Counted from the first letter of the stretch, positions 1 through 6,627 are shown. The stretch: 9,861 bases of DNA from Spirochaetaceae bacterium (GCA_031284085.1 JAITAM010000128.1:1-9861), one strand, 5' to 3'. Made by a program: numbers and translations. The notes: generated by a model from the sequence alone, not told the origin.

Positions 1-217
1 GATTTATGCCTCTGCCCGTGAAGAGTACCGTGGGAATTCAATCGACCGTATGTTTTTTGAAAAGGTGAAAGAGAAAGGCGCTGAAGTTTACTACGTTGCA
101 GAACCGCAGGAAGCTGCGCTTCTGGTGCAAAGTCTTTTACGGGAAGGAGACCTTTTTATTACTATGGGCGCCGGCGACAATTGGAAACTAGGGAAGGACC
201 TTTTTGAAAGGTACTGA
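1..217 (+). CDS. murC: UDP-N-acetylmuramate--L-alanine ligase, C-terminal end (partial)
   Basis: The reading frame is open from the window edge (first full codon at base 2) to TGA at 215-217, giving about 71 C-terminal residues. The tail reads GDLFITMGAGDNWKLGKDLF, which matches the end of Mur ligase domain 3 in MurC, where a conserved (M/Q)GAG(D/N) loop lies near the C-terminus. IYASARE followed by a Gly and Asp-rich segment is also typical of the MurC C-terminal Rossmann-like domain. MurC adds L-alanine to UDP-MurNAc using ATP in the cytoplasm, the first peptide step of peptidoglycan synthesis. The ATP-binding and central domains lie outside the window, so the call rests on the C-terminal domain only. 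No clear terminator follows; the gene runs into a repeat-rich spacer that it shares with convergent glgX. Confidence 0.85.
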   Translation, partial: IYASAREEYRGNSIDRMFFEKVKEKGAEVYYVAEPQEAALLVQSLLREGDLFITMGAGDNWKLGKDLFERY

Positions 218-587
218 AGCCTCTCGTGTGCCGCCCACAAGGTCTGACCTGTTTTGGGTAAGAGGTCTCAGGCCAGCCTGTTTCAGCCAAGTGGACAATA
301 GTTCTGCTACATACCAGAGCGGCTATTATATAGGAAAGACAGCTCGGATAGCAGTGGTTCCGATTACGCATGGTTTAAGGTTGTAGAATAAGGCAGGCCG
401 CAGGCCCAAGCGTCAAGGTGGACACTCGGACATCAGGCTCCACAGGCAGTTAGGAATAAGAGGCACGGCCTATTGCAAAAGGCGCTGCAAGTAAGCGCCT
501 GTTACAATAAGCAAGGATTGGCTTAGTCTCTCCTTGTCTTCTATAAATAAGAAAGTAAAACAACCTGTCCTTGTGGGCGGGAAAGAA
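218..587. other. Gene-poor spacer after murC with dispersed-repeat fragments
   Basis: I see no credible gene here; the short open frames lack ribosome binding sites and family features. The stretch carries the dyad AGGTCTGACCT (240-250), whose first 14 bases with the trailing GTT recur at 1115-1128. It also carries GGCCAGCCTGTTTC (about 271-284), the reverse complement of the GAAACAGGCTGGCC element seen near 9578-9591. A strong hairpin (471-509) is listed separately. No tRNA fold or rRNA segment was recognised. Confidence 0.6.
471..509. other. Long imperfect hairpin in the murC-glgX spacer
   Basis: Arms 471-486 and 494-509 pair over 16 positions with two mismatches. The inner 7 bp AGGCGCT/AGCGCCT are perfect around a 7-nt loop, and the outer TATTG/CAATA is also perfect. 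Read on the minus strand the inner stem is followed by a short TTTT, so it could act as a weak terminator for transcripts coming from glgX. On the plus strand no T-tract follows. No gene assignment is possible. Confidence 0.5.
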
Positions 588-652
588 GGGTCAGACCTCC
601 CAAGCGGGAAGGAACGCGATAGGACCCTGTTGGATGGTCGGAGGTCTGACCC
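588..652. repeat. Perfect 13-bp inverted repeat beside the first tandem array
   Basis: GGGTCAGACCTCC (588-600) and GGAGGTCTGACCC (640-652) are exact reverse complements separated by 39 nt. The right arm overlaps a 13-base sequence, CGGAGGTCTGACC (639-651), that recurs exactly at 1112-1124. That pair of direct copies brackets the 23-bp array. Arm plus direct-copy organisation resembles the border of a small inserted element, but no transposase or target duplication is visible. Confidence 0.55.
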
Positions 653-670
653 CCTTATGCGGAGGAAGCT

Positions 671-1084
671 CTCCACACTACGCGGTGGAAGCTCTCCACA
701 CTATGCAGTGGAAGGTCTCCACACTACGCGGTGGGAGCTCTCCACACTATGCAGTGGAAGGTCTCCACACTATGCGATGGAAGCTCTCCACACTATGCGG
801 AGGAAGCTCTCCACACTACGTGTTGGAATCTCTCCAAACTAAGCGGTGGAAGGTCTCCACACTATGCGATGGAAACTCTCCACACTATGCGGAGGAAGCT
901 CTCCACACTATGCAGTGGAAGCTCTCCACACTATGCAGTGGAAGCTCTCCACACTATGCGGTGGAAGCTCTCCACACTATGCAGTGGAAGCTCTCCACAC
1001 TATGCGGTGGAAGCTCTCCACACTATGCGATGGAAGCTCTCCATACTACGCGGAGGAACGTCTCCACACTACACGATGGCCGGT
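671..1084. repeat. Tandem array A: 18 units of 23 bp
   Basis: Eighteen consecutive 23-bp units start at 671 and every 23 bases after, with a degenerate half-unit at 648-670. Each begins CTCCACACTAYGC and ends TGGAAGCT with small variations. There are no spacers, so it is not a CRISPR array. Most units hold TCCAC...GTGGA or near-complements around an 8-nt loop, so the RNA or single strand could fold into serial hairpins. GTGGA also pairs with TCCAC of the next unit. Units 11-15 are near-identical while the outer units (7, 8, 17, 18) are degenerate, consistent with expansion from the middle. Because 23 is not a multiple of three, all three plus frames read the same 23-residue peptide period, which argues against a protein-coding role. 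Unit 8 carries a TAA. Confidence 0.95.
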
Positions 1085-1111
1085 GTGAGCCTAATACATG
1101 GCAGGTATAGC

Positions 1112-1149
1112 CGGAGGTCTGACCTGTTCCTGCCTGCGAGGTCTGTCCC
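1112..1149. repeat. Flanking GGTCTGACC copies between arrays A and B
   Basis: CGGAGGTCTGACC at 1112-1124 repeats 639-651 exactly. It is followed at 1139-1149 by the near copy AGGTCTGTCCC. The motif is thus present on both sides of array A and once more near murC (240-250). It is a nearly symmetric dyad (GGTC-T-GACC). Confidence 0.55.
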
Positions 1150-1151
1150 TT

Positions 1152-1358
1152 AGACGGTTGACTCAAACACCTTCAGACGGTTGACTCAAACATCTTCAGA
1201 CGGTTGACTCAAACACCTTCAGACGGTCGACTCAAACACCTTCAGACGGTCGACTCAAACACCTTCAGACGGTCGACTCAAACACCTTCAGACGGTCGAC
1301 TCAAACACCTTGAGTCAGTCGACTCAAACACCTTGAGTCAGTCGACTCAAACACCTTG
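1152..1358. repeat. Tandem array B: 9 units of 23 bp
   Basis: Nine direct 23-bp units begin at 1152 and every 23 bases. The shared core is GACTCAAACACCTT. Units 1-3 carry GGTTGACTC, units 4-7 GGTCGACTC and units 8-9 CAGTCGACTC, so variants come in blocks, as expected from stepwise duplication. In the last two units the change creates a perfect hairpin, TTGAGTC-AGTC-GACTCAA (1310-1327 and 1333-1350), absent from earlier units. The sequence is unrelated to array A although the unit length is the same. The array is followed at once by a copy of a dispersed element (1365-1391). Confidence 0.95.
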
Positions 1359-1364
1359 AGACTT

Positions 1365-1391
1365 GCGCCGAGAACTTTGAAACAGGCTACG
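1365..1391 (+). repeat. Dispersed element copy next to array B
   Basis: The stretch CGCCGAGAACTTTGAAAC followed by AGGCT resembles CACCGAAGCTTTGAAAC plus AGGCT near 9565-9588, and CCGAAACTTAGAAAC plus AGGCC near 9483-9502. It sits directly beside a tandem array, just as the copies at the other end of the window do. It is followed by a 10-bp palindrome, AGGCCGGCCT (1403-1412), close to the AGGCTGGCCT of the other copies. Confidence 0.5.
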
Positions 1392-1435
1392 GCTGTTGAG
1401 ATAGGCCGGCCTGCTGGGAAGAGATAAAGAAAGCG

Positions 1436-3568
1436 CTAGTGGGAGATAAGGACGACGAGGCTGCGCCCTTGAACGAGGTAGCGGTCTTGATCGGCAAGGA
1501 GTTTTTCGGTGCCGAAAAGCAAAATATCGTCCGGCAAGGGAAAGCCTGTGTCGATTACTCGACGCCATTCTCTCTTTCCCATTAAAGGACAGACTGTAAA
1601 AAGTTTCTGAGCGTTGCCGGCATTGCACATAATAAAGAAACAACTGTCGTCTTTATCGGACTCGCTGTCGGCTTTGCTGCCGTCTATGAGCATGGATAAG
1701 TACAAGTCTACCTTATCCCAATCGGGTGTTTTCCCTTTTTCATCAAACCACGTGATGTCGGGCATCGCATTGTAACTGCCGTTATGCCCCGTGTAGAATT
1801 CAGGGCGCATAAAGCAAGGGTGCTGCAGACGAAACGCTATCATCTCCTTCGTAAACCGGAAAAGATCGGCGTTCTCCATCAACAAAGTCCAATCGTACCA
1901 TGATGTTTCGTTATCCTGACAGTAGGCGTTGTTATTCCCTCGCTGGGTACGCCCAAACTCATCGCCGCCCAAAAGCATGGGCGTCCCTAAAGACAGCATC
2001 AGTGTCGCTATGAAGTTCTTGGCAAGGCGCTTCCTGATCCGTTCAATCGCCGGATTGGAAGTGATACCCTCAAAGCCGTTGCTTGCACTGTAGTTCGTAT
2101 TAGAGCCGTCATGGTTTTCCTCGCCGTTTTCCTCGTTGTGCTTCATTTGATAGGAGACCAAATCCCGCAGGGTAAAGCCGTCATGGCTGGTAATAAAATT
2201 GATAGAATGGAACGGCTTACGTCCATCGCGCAGGTAAAGGTCTGAACTACCGGCAAGACGAGTCGCAAGATAGCGAGTCTGCTTTGCATCGCCGCGCCAA
2301 AACCGGCGCAGATCGTCTCGGTATTTGTCGTTCCATTCAGCCCACCGTCCGCCGGGGAACCAGCCGACCTGATACGCTCCGCCTGCATCCCAAGCTTCGG
2401 CAATGATCTTTGTGTGGCGCAGAACCGGATCCTCTGCTATCAGCTCCAAAGTCGGCGGGTTGTCCATCAAATTGCCGTTTTGATCCCTGCCCAAAATAGA
2501 GCCGAGATCAAAACGAAAGCCGTCGACGTGCATCTCAACAACCCAATAGCGCAGGCAGTCTATAATAAAGGAGCGCACCACAGGATTGTTGCAGTTCATC
2601 GTATTACCGCATCCTGAATAGTTCAGGTAATAGCGCGGGTTTTCCTGCAAAATGTAGTAGACCGAATTGTCCAAGCCCCGAAACGAGAGCGTCGGCCCCC
2701 ATTCATTGCCCTCAGCCGTGTGGTTAAAGACAATATCCAAAATCACTTCTATACCGGCTTTGTGCATCTCCCGCACCATTTCCTTAAATTCCCGCACTTC
2801 ACCGCCTGAGGAGGTGTCGGATGAATATGAGCGTTTGGGTGCAAAAAAAGCAATGGTAGAATAGCCCCAATAATTAACCAAAGGCTGCCCCGTACGCGGA
2901 TTTTTAAGCGAGAGCTCCTTTTCATTAAATTCCTGCAAGGGTAAGAATTCCACGCTGGTTATTCCAAGATTCTTAAAGAAGGGTATCTTTTCTATAACCC
3001 CGCTGTAGGTTCCGGGGTGTTGAACTTTTGAGCTAGGGTGGATGGTAAGGCCGCGCACGTGAGTCTCATAAAGCACGCTCAGCCGCAAAGGGTAGTTTAA
3101 GGGCGTATCGCCTTGCCAATCAAAGCGGTCGTCAATAACAATACAGCGCGGCTGGCTGTACACATTATCCCTGCACGAAAAGGACAGGTCCGTGTAGATG
3201 CCGGCAGCTTGATATGCGCAAGCTTCGCTGAAATTCCAGCTTTGATTGTGGCTCAAAGACTTTGCGTAAGGATCAAGAAGCGCTCTGTTGCTATTAAACC
3301 GGAAGCCTTTTTCCGGAATATAAGACCCTTCAGCTCGGTAAAGGTACTCGCTGCCGGCGCCTATGCCGAGTATATGGCAATGCCAAATATCACCGGTTCG
3401 GTTCTTCAGAGGAATGGTTTCATAGCTGCTATCCGGCGCACTAGAATCAAAAAGCAGCAAGAAGACCGCCGTAGCGTTTCGTGAGAAAACCGAAAAATTA
3501 ACTCCGGTTTCAGTTAATGTCGCTCCAAAGGGCAAAGATTTTCCGATTTCAACAATATACTTAGCCAT
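1436..3568 (-). CDS. glgX: Glycogen debranching enzyme, GlgX/TreX-type isoamylase (GH13)
   Basis: This 710-residue protein hydrolyses alpha-1,6 branches of glycogen or limit dextrin in the cytoplasm. Residues about 10-100 look like the N-terminal CBM48/isoamylase domain (FGATLTETGVNFSVFS...NRALLDPYAKS). The GH13 barrel follows. Region I is LDIVFNH (D278, H283), region II GFRFD (nucleophile D354), region III AEAWD (acid/base E391) and region IV SHDGFTLRDLVSY (D463). KHNEENGEENHDG and GTPMLLGGDEFGRTQ are GlgX hallmarks. All three catalytic acids are present and the length is normal for the family. The start is supported by AAAGGA at 3575-3580, six bases before ATG. It is last in the minus-strand run, 132 bp after the transferase-like gene, with a structured leader. 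Other GH13_11 activities such as trehalose-cluster TreX are less likely without trehalose genes nearby. Confidence 0.95.
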   Translation of the reverse strand: MAKYIVEIGKSLPFGATLTETGVNFSVFSRNATAVFLLLFDSSAPDSSYETIPLKNRTGDIWHCHILGIGAGSEYLYRAEGSYIPEKGFRFNSNRALLDPYAKSLSHNQSWNFSEACAYQAAGIYTDLSFSCRDNVYSQPRCIVIDDRFDWQGDTPLNYPLRLSVLYETHVRGLTIHPSSKVQHPGTYSGVIEKIPFFKNLGITSVEFLPLQEFNEKELSLKNPRTGQPLVNYWGYSTIAFFAPKRSYSSDTSSGGEVREFKEMVREMHKAGIEVILDIVFNHTAEGNEWGPTLSFRGLDNSVYYILQENPRYYLNYSGCGNTMNCNNPVVRSFIIDCLRYWVVEMHVDGFRFDLGSILGRDQNGNLMDNPPTLELIAEDPVLRHTKIIAEAWDAGGAYQVGWFPGGRWAEWNDKYRDDLRRFWRGDAKQTRYLATRLAGSSDLYLRDGRKPFHSINFITSHDGFTLRDLVSYQMKHNEENGEENHDGSNTNYSASNGFEGITSNPAIERIRKRLAKNFIATLMLSLGTPMLLGGDEFGRTQRGNNNAYCQDNETSWYDWTLLMENADLFRFTKEMIAFRLQHPCFMRPEFYTGHNGSYNAMPDITWFDEKGKTPDWDKVDLYLSMLIDGSKADSESDKDDSCFFIMCNAGNAQKLFTVCPLMGKREWRRVIDTGFPLPDDILLFGTEKLLADQDRYLVQGRSLVVLISH

Positions 3569-3598
3569 ACTATATCCTTTAATAAGTTAATTAGTGAG

Positions 3599-3673
3599 AG
3601 ACAAACAGAAAAGTCGGATGCAGCTTAGTTCCGCAGTTACAGCGGCTCTGTAGCGCCGCCCTGCCGTTTGTCT
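3599..3673 (-). promoter_or_regulatory. Structured spacer upstream of glgX
   Basis: An 8-bp perfect inverted repeat, AGACAAAC (3599-3606) and GTTTGTCT (3666-3673), encloses 59 nt. Inside is a second hairpin, GCGGC (3642-3646) with GCCGC (3655-3659) over an 8-nt loop. In a glgX transcript this would be a two-level stem ending about 30 nt before the start codon, leaving the Shine-Dalgarno free. There is no T-tract, so a simple terminator after the transferase-like gene is unlikely. No known riboswitch class was recognised. Confidence 0.4.
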
Positions 3674-3700
3674 TGAGCCGTTCAAGGTCGTTCTCCCTTG

Positions 3701-4405
3701 TTATTCGGCTCTCGTATTTTTTACTCGTCCTTTTCGGAATAGATTCACAAAGATTTCCGTCGTAAGGTTCTTTGCTCCGAGGTTGTCTTTGTATACCATA
3801 GGCATCCCCAAGTCAAAAAACGCAAACTGATTCGCCTGTAAATACTGCGTGGTCAGTATTAGTTGTACGGTACCGGCATTATTTTCATCGTAATAGCCGG
3901 AATAACTAGTGTACACACCGCCGACCACAATACCAAACTCCCCCGCACGCAAGAGTCCGTTTCGGTAAAGACCGAATGAAACCGGCTTTACCTGCGATTG
4001 AGTATCGGCGCGTATCATACGGATACTGTTCACCAGAGGCTCTGTGAGCCAGTCCGAACCATGAATCGTAATACAGCGATCAAGGATCGTATCAAAGTCG
4101 CTGTCGAAGCGTAATTCATAGTACGGCAAAAGCCTACGAATCGATTTCTTTATATGGAGTTGATTAAAGAAAAGAACAGAGCGGGTAATGTGAATTTTCG
4201 GTGCAAGGAGATAACCATCGCTTACCGACACCGACATAACTAAAAAGCCGGCTTTCATAAGAGCGGCAATAAAATCCGGCTCAAAACTGATAGCCCAGCA
4301 AAATTCCTGTGTATAGTTCATACTGAGCAATATATCAACAAAGATCTCCGGATCATCTGCCGAATCAATGATTGCTTCCCCCCAAGGGGTATATCTTGGT
4401 TTCAT
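3701..4405 (-). CDS. Leucyl/phenylalanyl-tRNA--protein transferase-like protein, divergent
   Basis: 234 residues. The middle, HIKKSIRRLLPYYELRFDSDFDTILDRC, SDWLTEPLV and FGLYRNGLLRAGEFGIVVGG, follows the L/F-transferase (Aat) pattern HIPKSLRR...IRFD..F..VI..C...W(I/L)T...G(E)LVGG.YG...G. The end, FFDLGMPMVYKDNLGA (about 197-211), matches the family's DxQ...H..SLGA segment. True Aat moves Leu or Phe from tRNA to N-terminal Lys/Arg, marking proteins for ClpS-ClpAP. Here the family's GESMF stretch reads SYSGY (167-171) and the Asp-x-Gln pair reads D198-L-G200, so two active-site residues seem lost; activity is doubtful. The fold is GNAT-like. ATG lies 10 bp after the csrA stop without a visible Shine-Dalgarno, suggesting coupled translation. 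It could be a retargeted aminoacyl- or acyl-transferase. Confidence 0.65.
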   Translation of the reverse strand: MKPRYTPWGEAIIDSADDPEIFVDILLSMNYTQEFCWAISFEPDFIAALMKAGFLVMSVSVSDGYLLAPKIHITRSVLFFNQLHIKKSIRRLLPYYELRFDSDFDTILDRCITIHGSDWLTEPLVNSIRMIRADTQSQVKPVSFGLYRNGLLRAGEFGIVVGGVYTSYSGYYDENNAGTVQLILTTQYLQANQFAFFDLGMPMVYKDNLGAKNLTTEIFVNLFRKGRVKNTRAE

Positions 4406-4415
4406 GCTATAATTT

Positions 4416-4634
4416 TTATAAAGGCATCTTTAAGTGCGGCAATACTGGTTTTGATTCTGCGGCGGCTTTGTTTTCTTCTTTGATGGCATCAAAGACCTCC
4501 TGCCGGAACACTTTTATACTATAAGGAGCATCCACTCCAATGCGTACTTGGTCGCCTCGTATGTCTATAATCGACAAGGTAATACTATCTCCTATAAGAA
4601 TCTTTTCACCTACCTTTCGAGATAGTATTAGCAT
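4416..4634 (-). CDS. csrA: Carbon storage regulator CsrA
   Basis: A 72-residue RNA-binding homodimer that recognises A(N)GGA motifs, commonly over Shine-Dalgarno sites, to control translation. The N-terminus [16 protein letters not shown] and the segment [18 protein letters not shown] are diagnostic. The RNA-contacting residues known from the family, L4, R6 and R44, are all present. It is somewhat longer than the 61-residue E. coli protein because of a C-terminal tail rich in Lys/Ala/Pro. The start ATG overlaps the fliW stop (ATGCTAA, 4628-4634), so translation is probably coupled to fliW; no strong Shine-Dalgarno is visible. The location beside fliW and flgL implies control of flagellar translation, as known in Bacillus and Campylobacter. 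Confidence 0.97.
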   Translation of the reverse strand: MLILSRKVGEKILIGDSITLSIIDIRGDQVRIGVDAPYSIKVFRQEVFDAIKEENKAAAESKPVLPHLKMPL

Positions 4635-5068
4635 AACTTTGCCGCCAATTCAATCATAATATCGTGCTTGGTTTTCCACTGCGGATCCATCAACACCACC
4701 TGTTTACCCAACTGGGTAATACTGTTGATAATGAGCGGACCTTGAAGATTTACCGTTATGGTCTTGCCGTCTTTCGGAACGGTAACAATAGCAAAAATAA
4801 GCGCTTGATCCGGACTAGAAATCCCTAAATCAGATACGACCTCATCCTCAATACAAACTTCATAATCAGAACGGAATAAAAAAGGATTGATCACGATGAA
4901 GGCGATTTGTGCATCATCAAGCGATTGAAGCCAATAAAACGGAGGTTCATCAGCATTAAACAATACGAAGGTCTTAAAAGACTCGAAACCCAAAAGACCT
5001 TCACGGAAGGTTATTTTTTTCTCTTCGTCGACTTCAATAATACCGGATGCTTTAGTTTTTATTTTCAT
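4628..5068 (-). CDS. fliW: Flagellar assembly factor FliW
   Basis: 146 residues from the preferred start. FliW binds flagellin and CsrA in partner-switching fashion: when flagellin is exported, free FliW sequesters CsrA and relieves repression of flagellar messages. Visible family features are [16 protein letters not shown] (21-36), [11 protein letters not shown] (42-52), [14 protein letters not shown] (57-70), [21 protein letters not shown] (split here as VTVP 95-98 and NLQGPLIIN 107-115) and KQVVLMD (122-128). The start is set at 5068 because AAGGAG (5077-5082) lies eight bases upstream and the resulting MKIKTKASG matches typical FliW N-termini. An in-frame ATG at 5086 would add six residues and place the Shine-Dalgarno inside the gene. 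The stop overlaps the csrA start by 7 bp. Confidence 0.95.
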   Translation of the reverse strand: MKIKTKASGIIEVDEEKKITFREGLLGFESFKTFVLFNADEPPFYWLQSLDDAQIAFIVINPFLFRSDYEVCIEDEVVSDLGISSPDQALIFAIVTVPKDGKTITVNLQGPLIINSITQLGKQVVLMDPQWKTKHDIMIELAAKLC

Positions 5069-5076
5069 TATTCGCT

Positions 5077-5082
5077 CTCCTT
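5077..5082 (-). promoter_or_regulatory. Ribosome binding site deciding the fliW start
   Basis: AAGGAG eight bases before ATG at 5068. The surrounding GGAAGGAGAG holds two GGA motifs, so CsrA could in principle bind here and compete with ribosomes. That binding is inference. Confidence 0.6.
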
Positions 5083-5191
5083 CCATAACGCCCTTTTGAT
5101 CTTGGGTTGCGGTCTTTAGGCATTGCCTGCACTACAATTCAAGCCCGATGGTACTCTTAACCATGGGGCCAGCTTCAACCCTTCGATTCAC

Positions 5192-5220
5192 AGTATAAAC
5201 GGTTTACCGGAGAAAATCTA
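5192..5220 (-). promoter_or_regulatory. Weak candidate promoter for fliW-csrA at the flgL 3' end
   Basis: On the minus strand TAGATT (5215-5220) and TATACT (5192-5197) are separated by 17 bp. The -10 is five of six to consensus but the -35 is only three of six. It would start a transcript about 120 nt before fliW. The 135-bp flgL-fliW gap otherwise holds no gene. Confidence 0.25.
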
Positions 5221-6451
5221 GTAAAGTCGTTGGTATGAGTTTGGCGGTAACCTGTAATGTGGTTTTATGAGCAAAGTCCAACATAGCCAGATCCGTGGCG
5301 GCAGACGCTATATCAAGTCCCATCTCACGGTTTAAGGCGCCGGTTACCATGGGAATTTCTTCATTTGTTTTCTGCCATGCCATGATTGCCCGTTCCGCCC
5401 GACTTCCGGTATCAACAAGACGGCTTTCCAGATTACTAAGAGCAAGGTCCATACCCATAATTCCCTGCCCGCCTATATACTCAGGATCCCCCCGGAAAAG
5501 GGCGTCGCGGAACCGAATTACCATATCAAAAGCAGAACCGCCAAACACTTGGGCTTGTGGATTCCAATTCGGCGCACCGGTCTCGCTGTTCCCTACAATA
5601 ACGCCAAGGTCTTGGAGAACTTTCGATCCGGTTGCATCTTCAAGGCGGATAAGGTGTGCATTAGTCCCTTCTAATGCAATTCCACGACTCTGCGGATCAA
5701 GATAAGCTTTAACCGGCGCAGGTGAATCATTGATCTTGGCAATAATTGCCTGTACTGTGTCGCCGGTAGTTACGGTGATTTTTTCACCATCAACAAAAAA
5801 AGCGCCCTCTTCAGTTGCCCGATAATTTGTGGCATTAACCGGCGAAAAGATTTGCATTTTCTCTGCCCAAAAAGCCTCGCCGCCTGCAATATCCAAGTCG
5901 GCGTATACACCTTCTGCGATTTCGGTCCGGCGTGAAGAACCCGCGCCTCGGTATTCAACCCGAACTATCATGCGCTCACCGCCGCCTTCCACCGTTCCTT
6001 CAACCGCACGGAAAGGTTCTGTCCATGCTTTATCACCGGCAAAGAGCTGCGTGCCGTCAGGACCCAAGGCATTAGCAACAGAGACTATCTCTTTGAGCAG
6101 CTCGTTGACCTCAACTCCCATGTAGCGCATATCTTCATTTGTATACACACCGTTGGCGCTCCGAACCGCTATTTCTCGTATCCTTTGCATAATATCACCG
6201 GTATGACGCAGATAACTGTCGGTCTGATTAAGATGATCCTTTGCATAAAGGGTATTTTTTTCAAACCGGTCAAGCCGTGCTAAATACGATTCATAGCGCA
6301 CCGCATGTGAAGCCGCTAACGGATCGTCGCGTAATTCAGCGATCTTAGTTTGCTGGGCAATTTGCGCTTGCACCTTGGCAAGGCTTCCTTCATGCCGGCG
6401 CAGGTAGTACTGCATAGCATCGCTGGGCATATTAGTAGAAATTCTAAACAT
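5204..6451 (-). CDS. flgL: Flagellar hook-associated protein 3 (FlgL)
   Basis: 415 residues. FlgL (HAP3) is exported through the flagellar type III system and forms the junction between hook and filament; in spirochetes this lies in the periplasm. The N-terminus MFRISTNMPSDAMQYYLRR and the following heptad-rich helix (to about residue 140, with DDPLAASHAVRYESYL and QTDSYLRHTGDIMQRIREIA) form the flagellin-like D0/D1 region. The C-terminal helix (about 330-415, NREMGLDIASAATDLAMLDF) completes it. No Sec signal is present, as expected. ATG at 6451 has AGAGGAG at 6459-6465, seven bases upstream. It leads fliW and csrA, with a 135-bp gap. In T. pallidum, from memory, flgK precedes flgL; here an acyl-CoA synthetase lies upstream instead. 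Confidence 0.95.
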   Translation of the reverse strand: MFRISTNMPSDAMQYYLRRHEGSLAKVQAQIAQQTKIAELRDDPLAASHAVRYESYLARLDRFEKNTLYAKDHLNQTDSYLRHTGDIMQRIREIAVRSANGVYTNEDMRYMGVEVNELLKEIVSVANALGPDGTQLFAGDKAWTEPFRAVEGTVEGGGERMIVRVEYRGAGSSRRTEIAEGVYADLDIAGGEAFWAEKMQIFSPVNATNYRATEEGAFFVDGEKITVTTGDTVQAIIAKINDSPAPVKAYLDPQSRGIALEGTNAHLIRLEDATGSKVLQDLGVIVGNSETGAPNWNPQAQVFGGSAFDMVIRFRDALFRGDPEYIGGQGIMGMDLALSNLESRLVDTGSRAERAIMAWQKTNEEIPMVTGALNREMGLDIASAATDLAMLDFAHKTTLQVTAKLIPTTLLDFLR

Positions 6452-6458
6452 GATGACA

Positions 6459-6496
6459 CTCCTCTAAAGGAAGAGAAGCTTTGTTTCTCTTCCTTT
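6459..6496 (-). promoter_or_regulatory. flgL leader hairpin abutting the Shine-Dalgarno
   Basis: Arms 6466-6477 (AAAGGAAGAGAA) and 6485-6496 (TTCTCTTCCTTT) form a perfect 12-bp stem with a 7-nt loop. In the flgL message the 3' arm ends at the base preceding the Shine-Dalgarno AGAGGAG (6459-6465). No T-tract follows, so a terminator is unlikely. A role in setting ribosome access is inferred. GGA triplets sit in the upstream arm (as read in the message) and in the Shine-Dalgarno. Confidence 0.6.
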
Positions 6497-6598
6497 AACC
6501 ATTGTCGACCGGTTTTTAGCCGTTCTTTAAGGAAGTGGAAATTCTTCCCCGTAGATCTACGATAAGCTATAAAAATTCGATTCTAGCCTTTTTGAGGC

Positions 6599-6627
6599 TT
6601 GCAATAGTACGCATCATAAGGTATTAT
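6599..6627 (+). promoter_or_regulatory. Candidate promoter for a + strand RNA
   Basis: TTGCAA (6599-6604) and TATTAT (6622-6627) are 17 bp apart, four of six and five of six matches to the sigma-70 consensus. The predicted start is near 6634. It points away from flgL and into the synthetase 3' end, and no plus-strand gene follows before the terminator at 6700-6723. Confidence 0.4.

Noticed and set aside
218..590. tRNA gene in the murC spacer
   Set aside because: Hairpins are present but no cloverleaf with a TTCRANY T-loop or CCA-compatible acceptor stem could be assembled.
534..1153. Three overlapping plus-strand open frames rich in SPHYAVEALHTM-type repeats
   Set aside because: They are the same 23-bp array read in each of three frames; the shared 23-residue period follows from 23 not being divisible by three, and there is no supporting Shine-Dalgarno or family feature.
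671..1358. CRISPR array
   Set aside because: Units are directly contiguous with no spacers and no cas genes are nearby.
3113..3484. Plus-strand 123-codon frame opposite glgX
   Set aside because: Shadow of the glgX N-terminal region, whose reading frame and catalytic motifs are clear.
5295..6125. Plus-strand open frames opposite flgL
   Set aside because: Shadows of a well-supported flgL coding sequence, without family features.
6497..6550. Sigma-28 (FliA) promoter for flgL, TAAAG with CCGGTCGA
   Set aside because: The spacing is about 12 bp rather than 15 and the -10 does not match GCCGATAA; not convincing.
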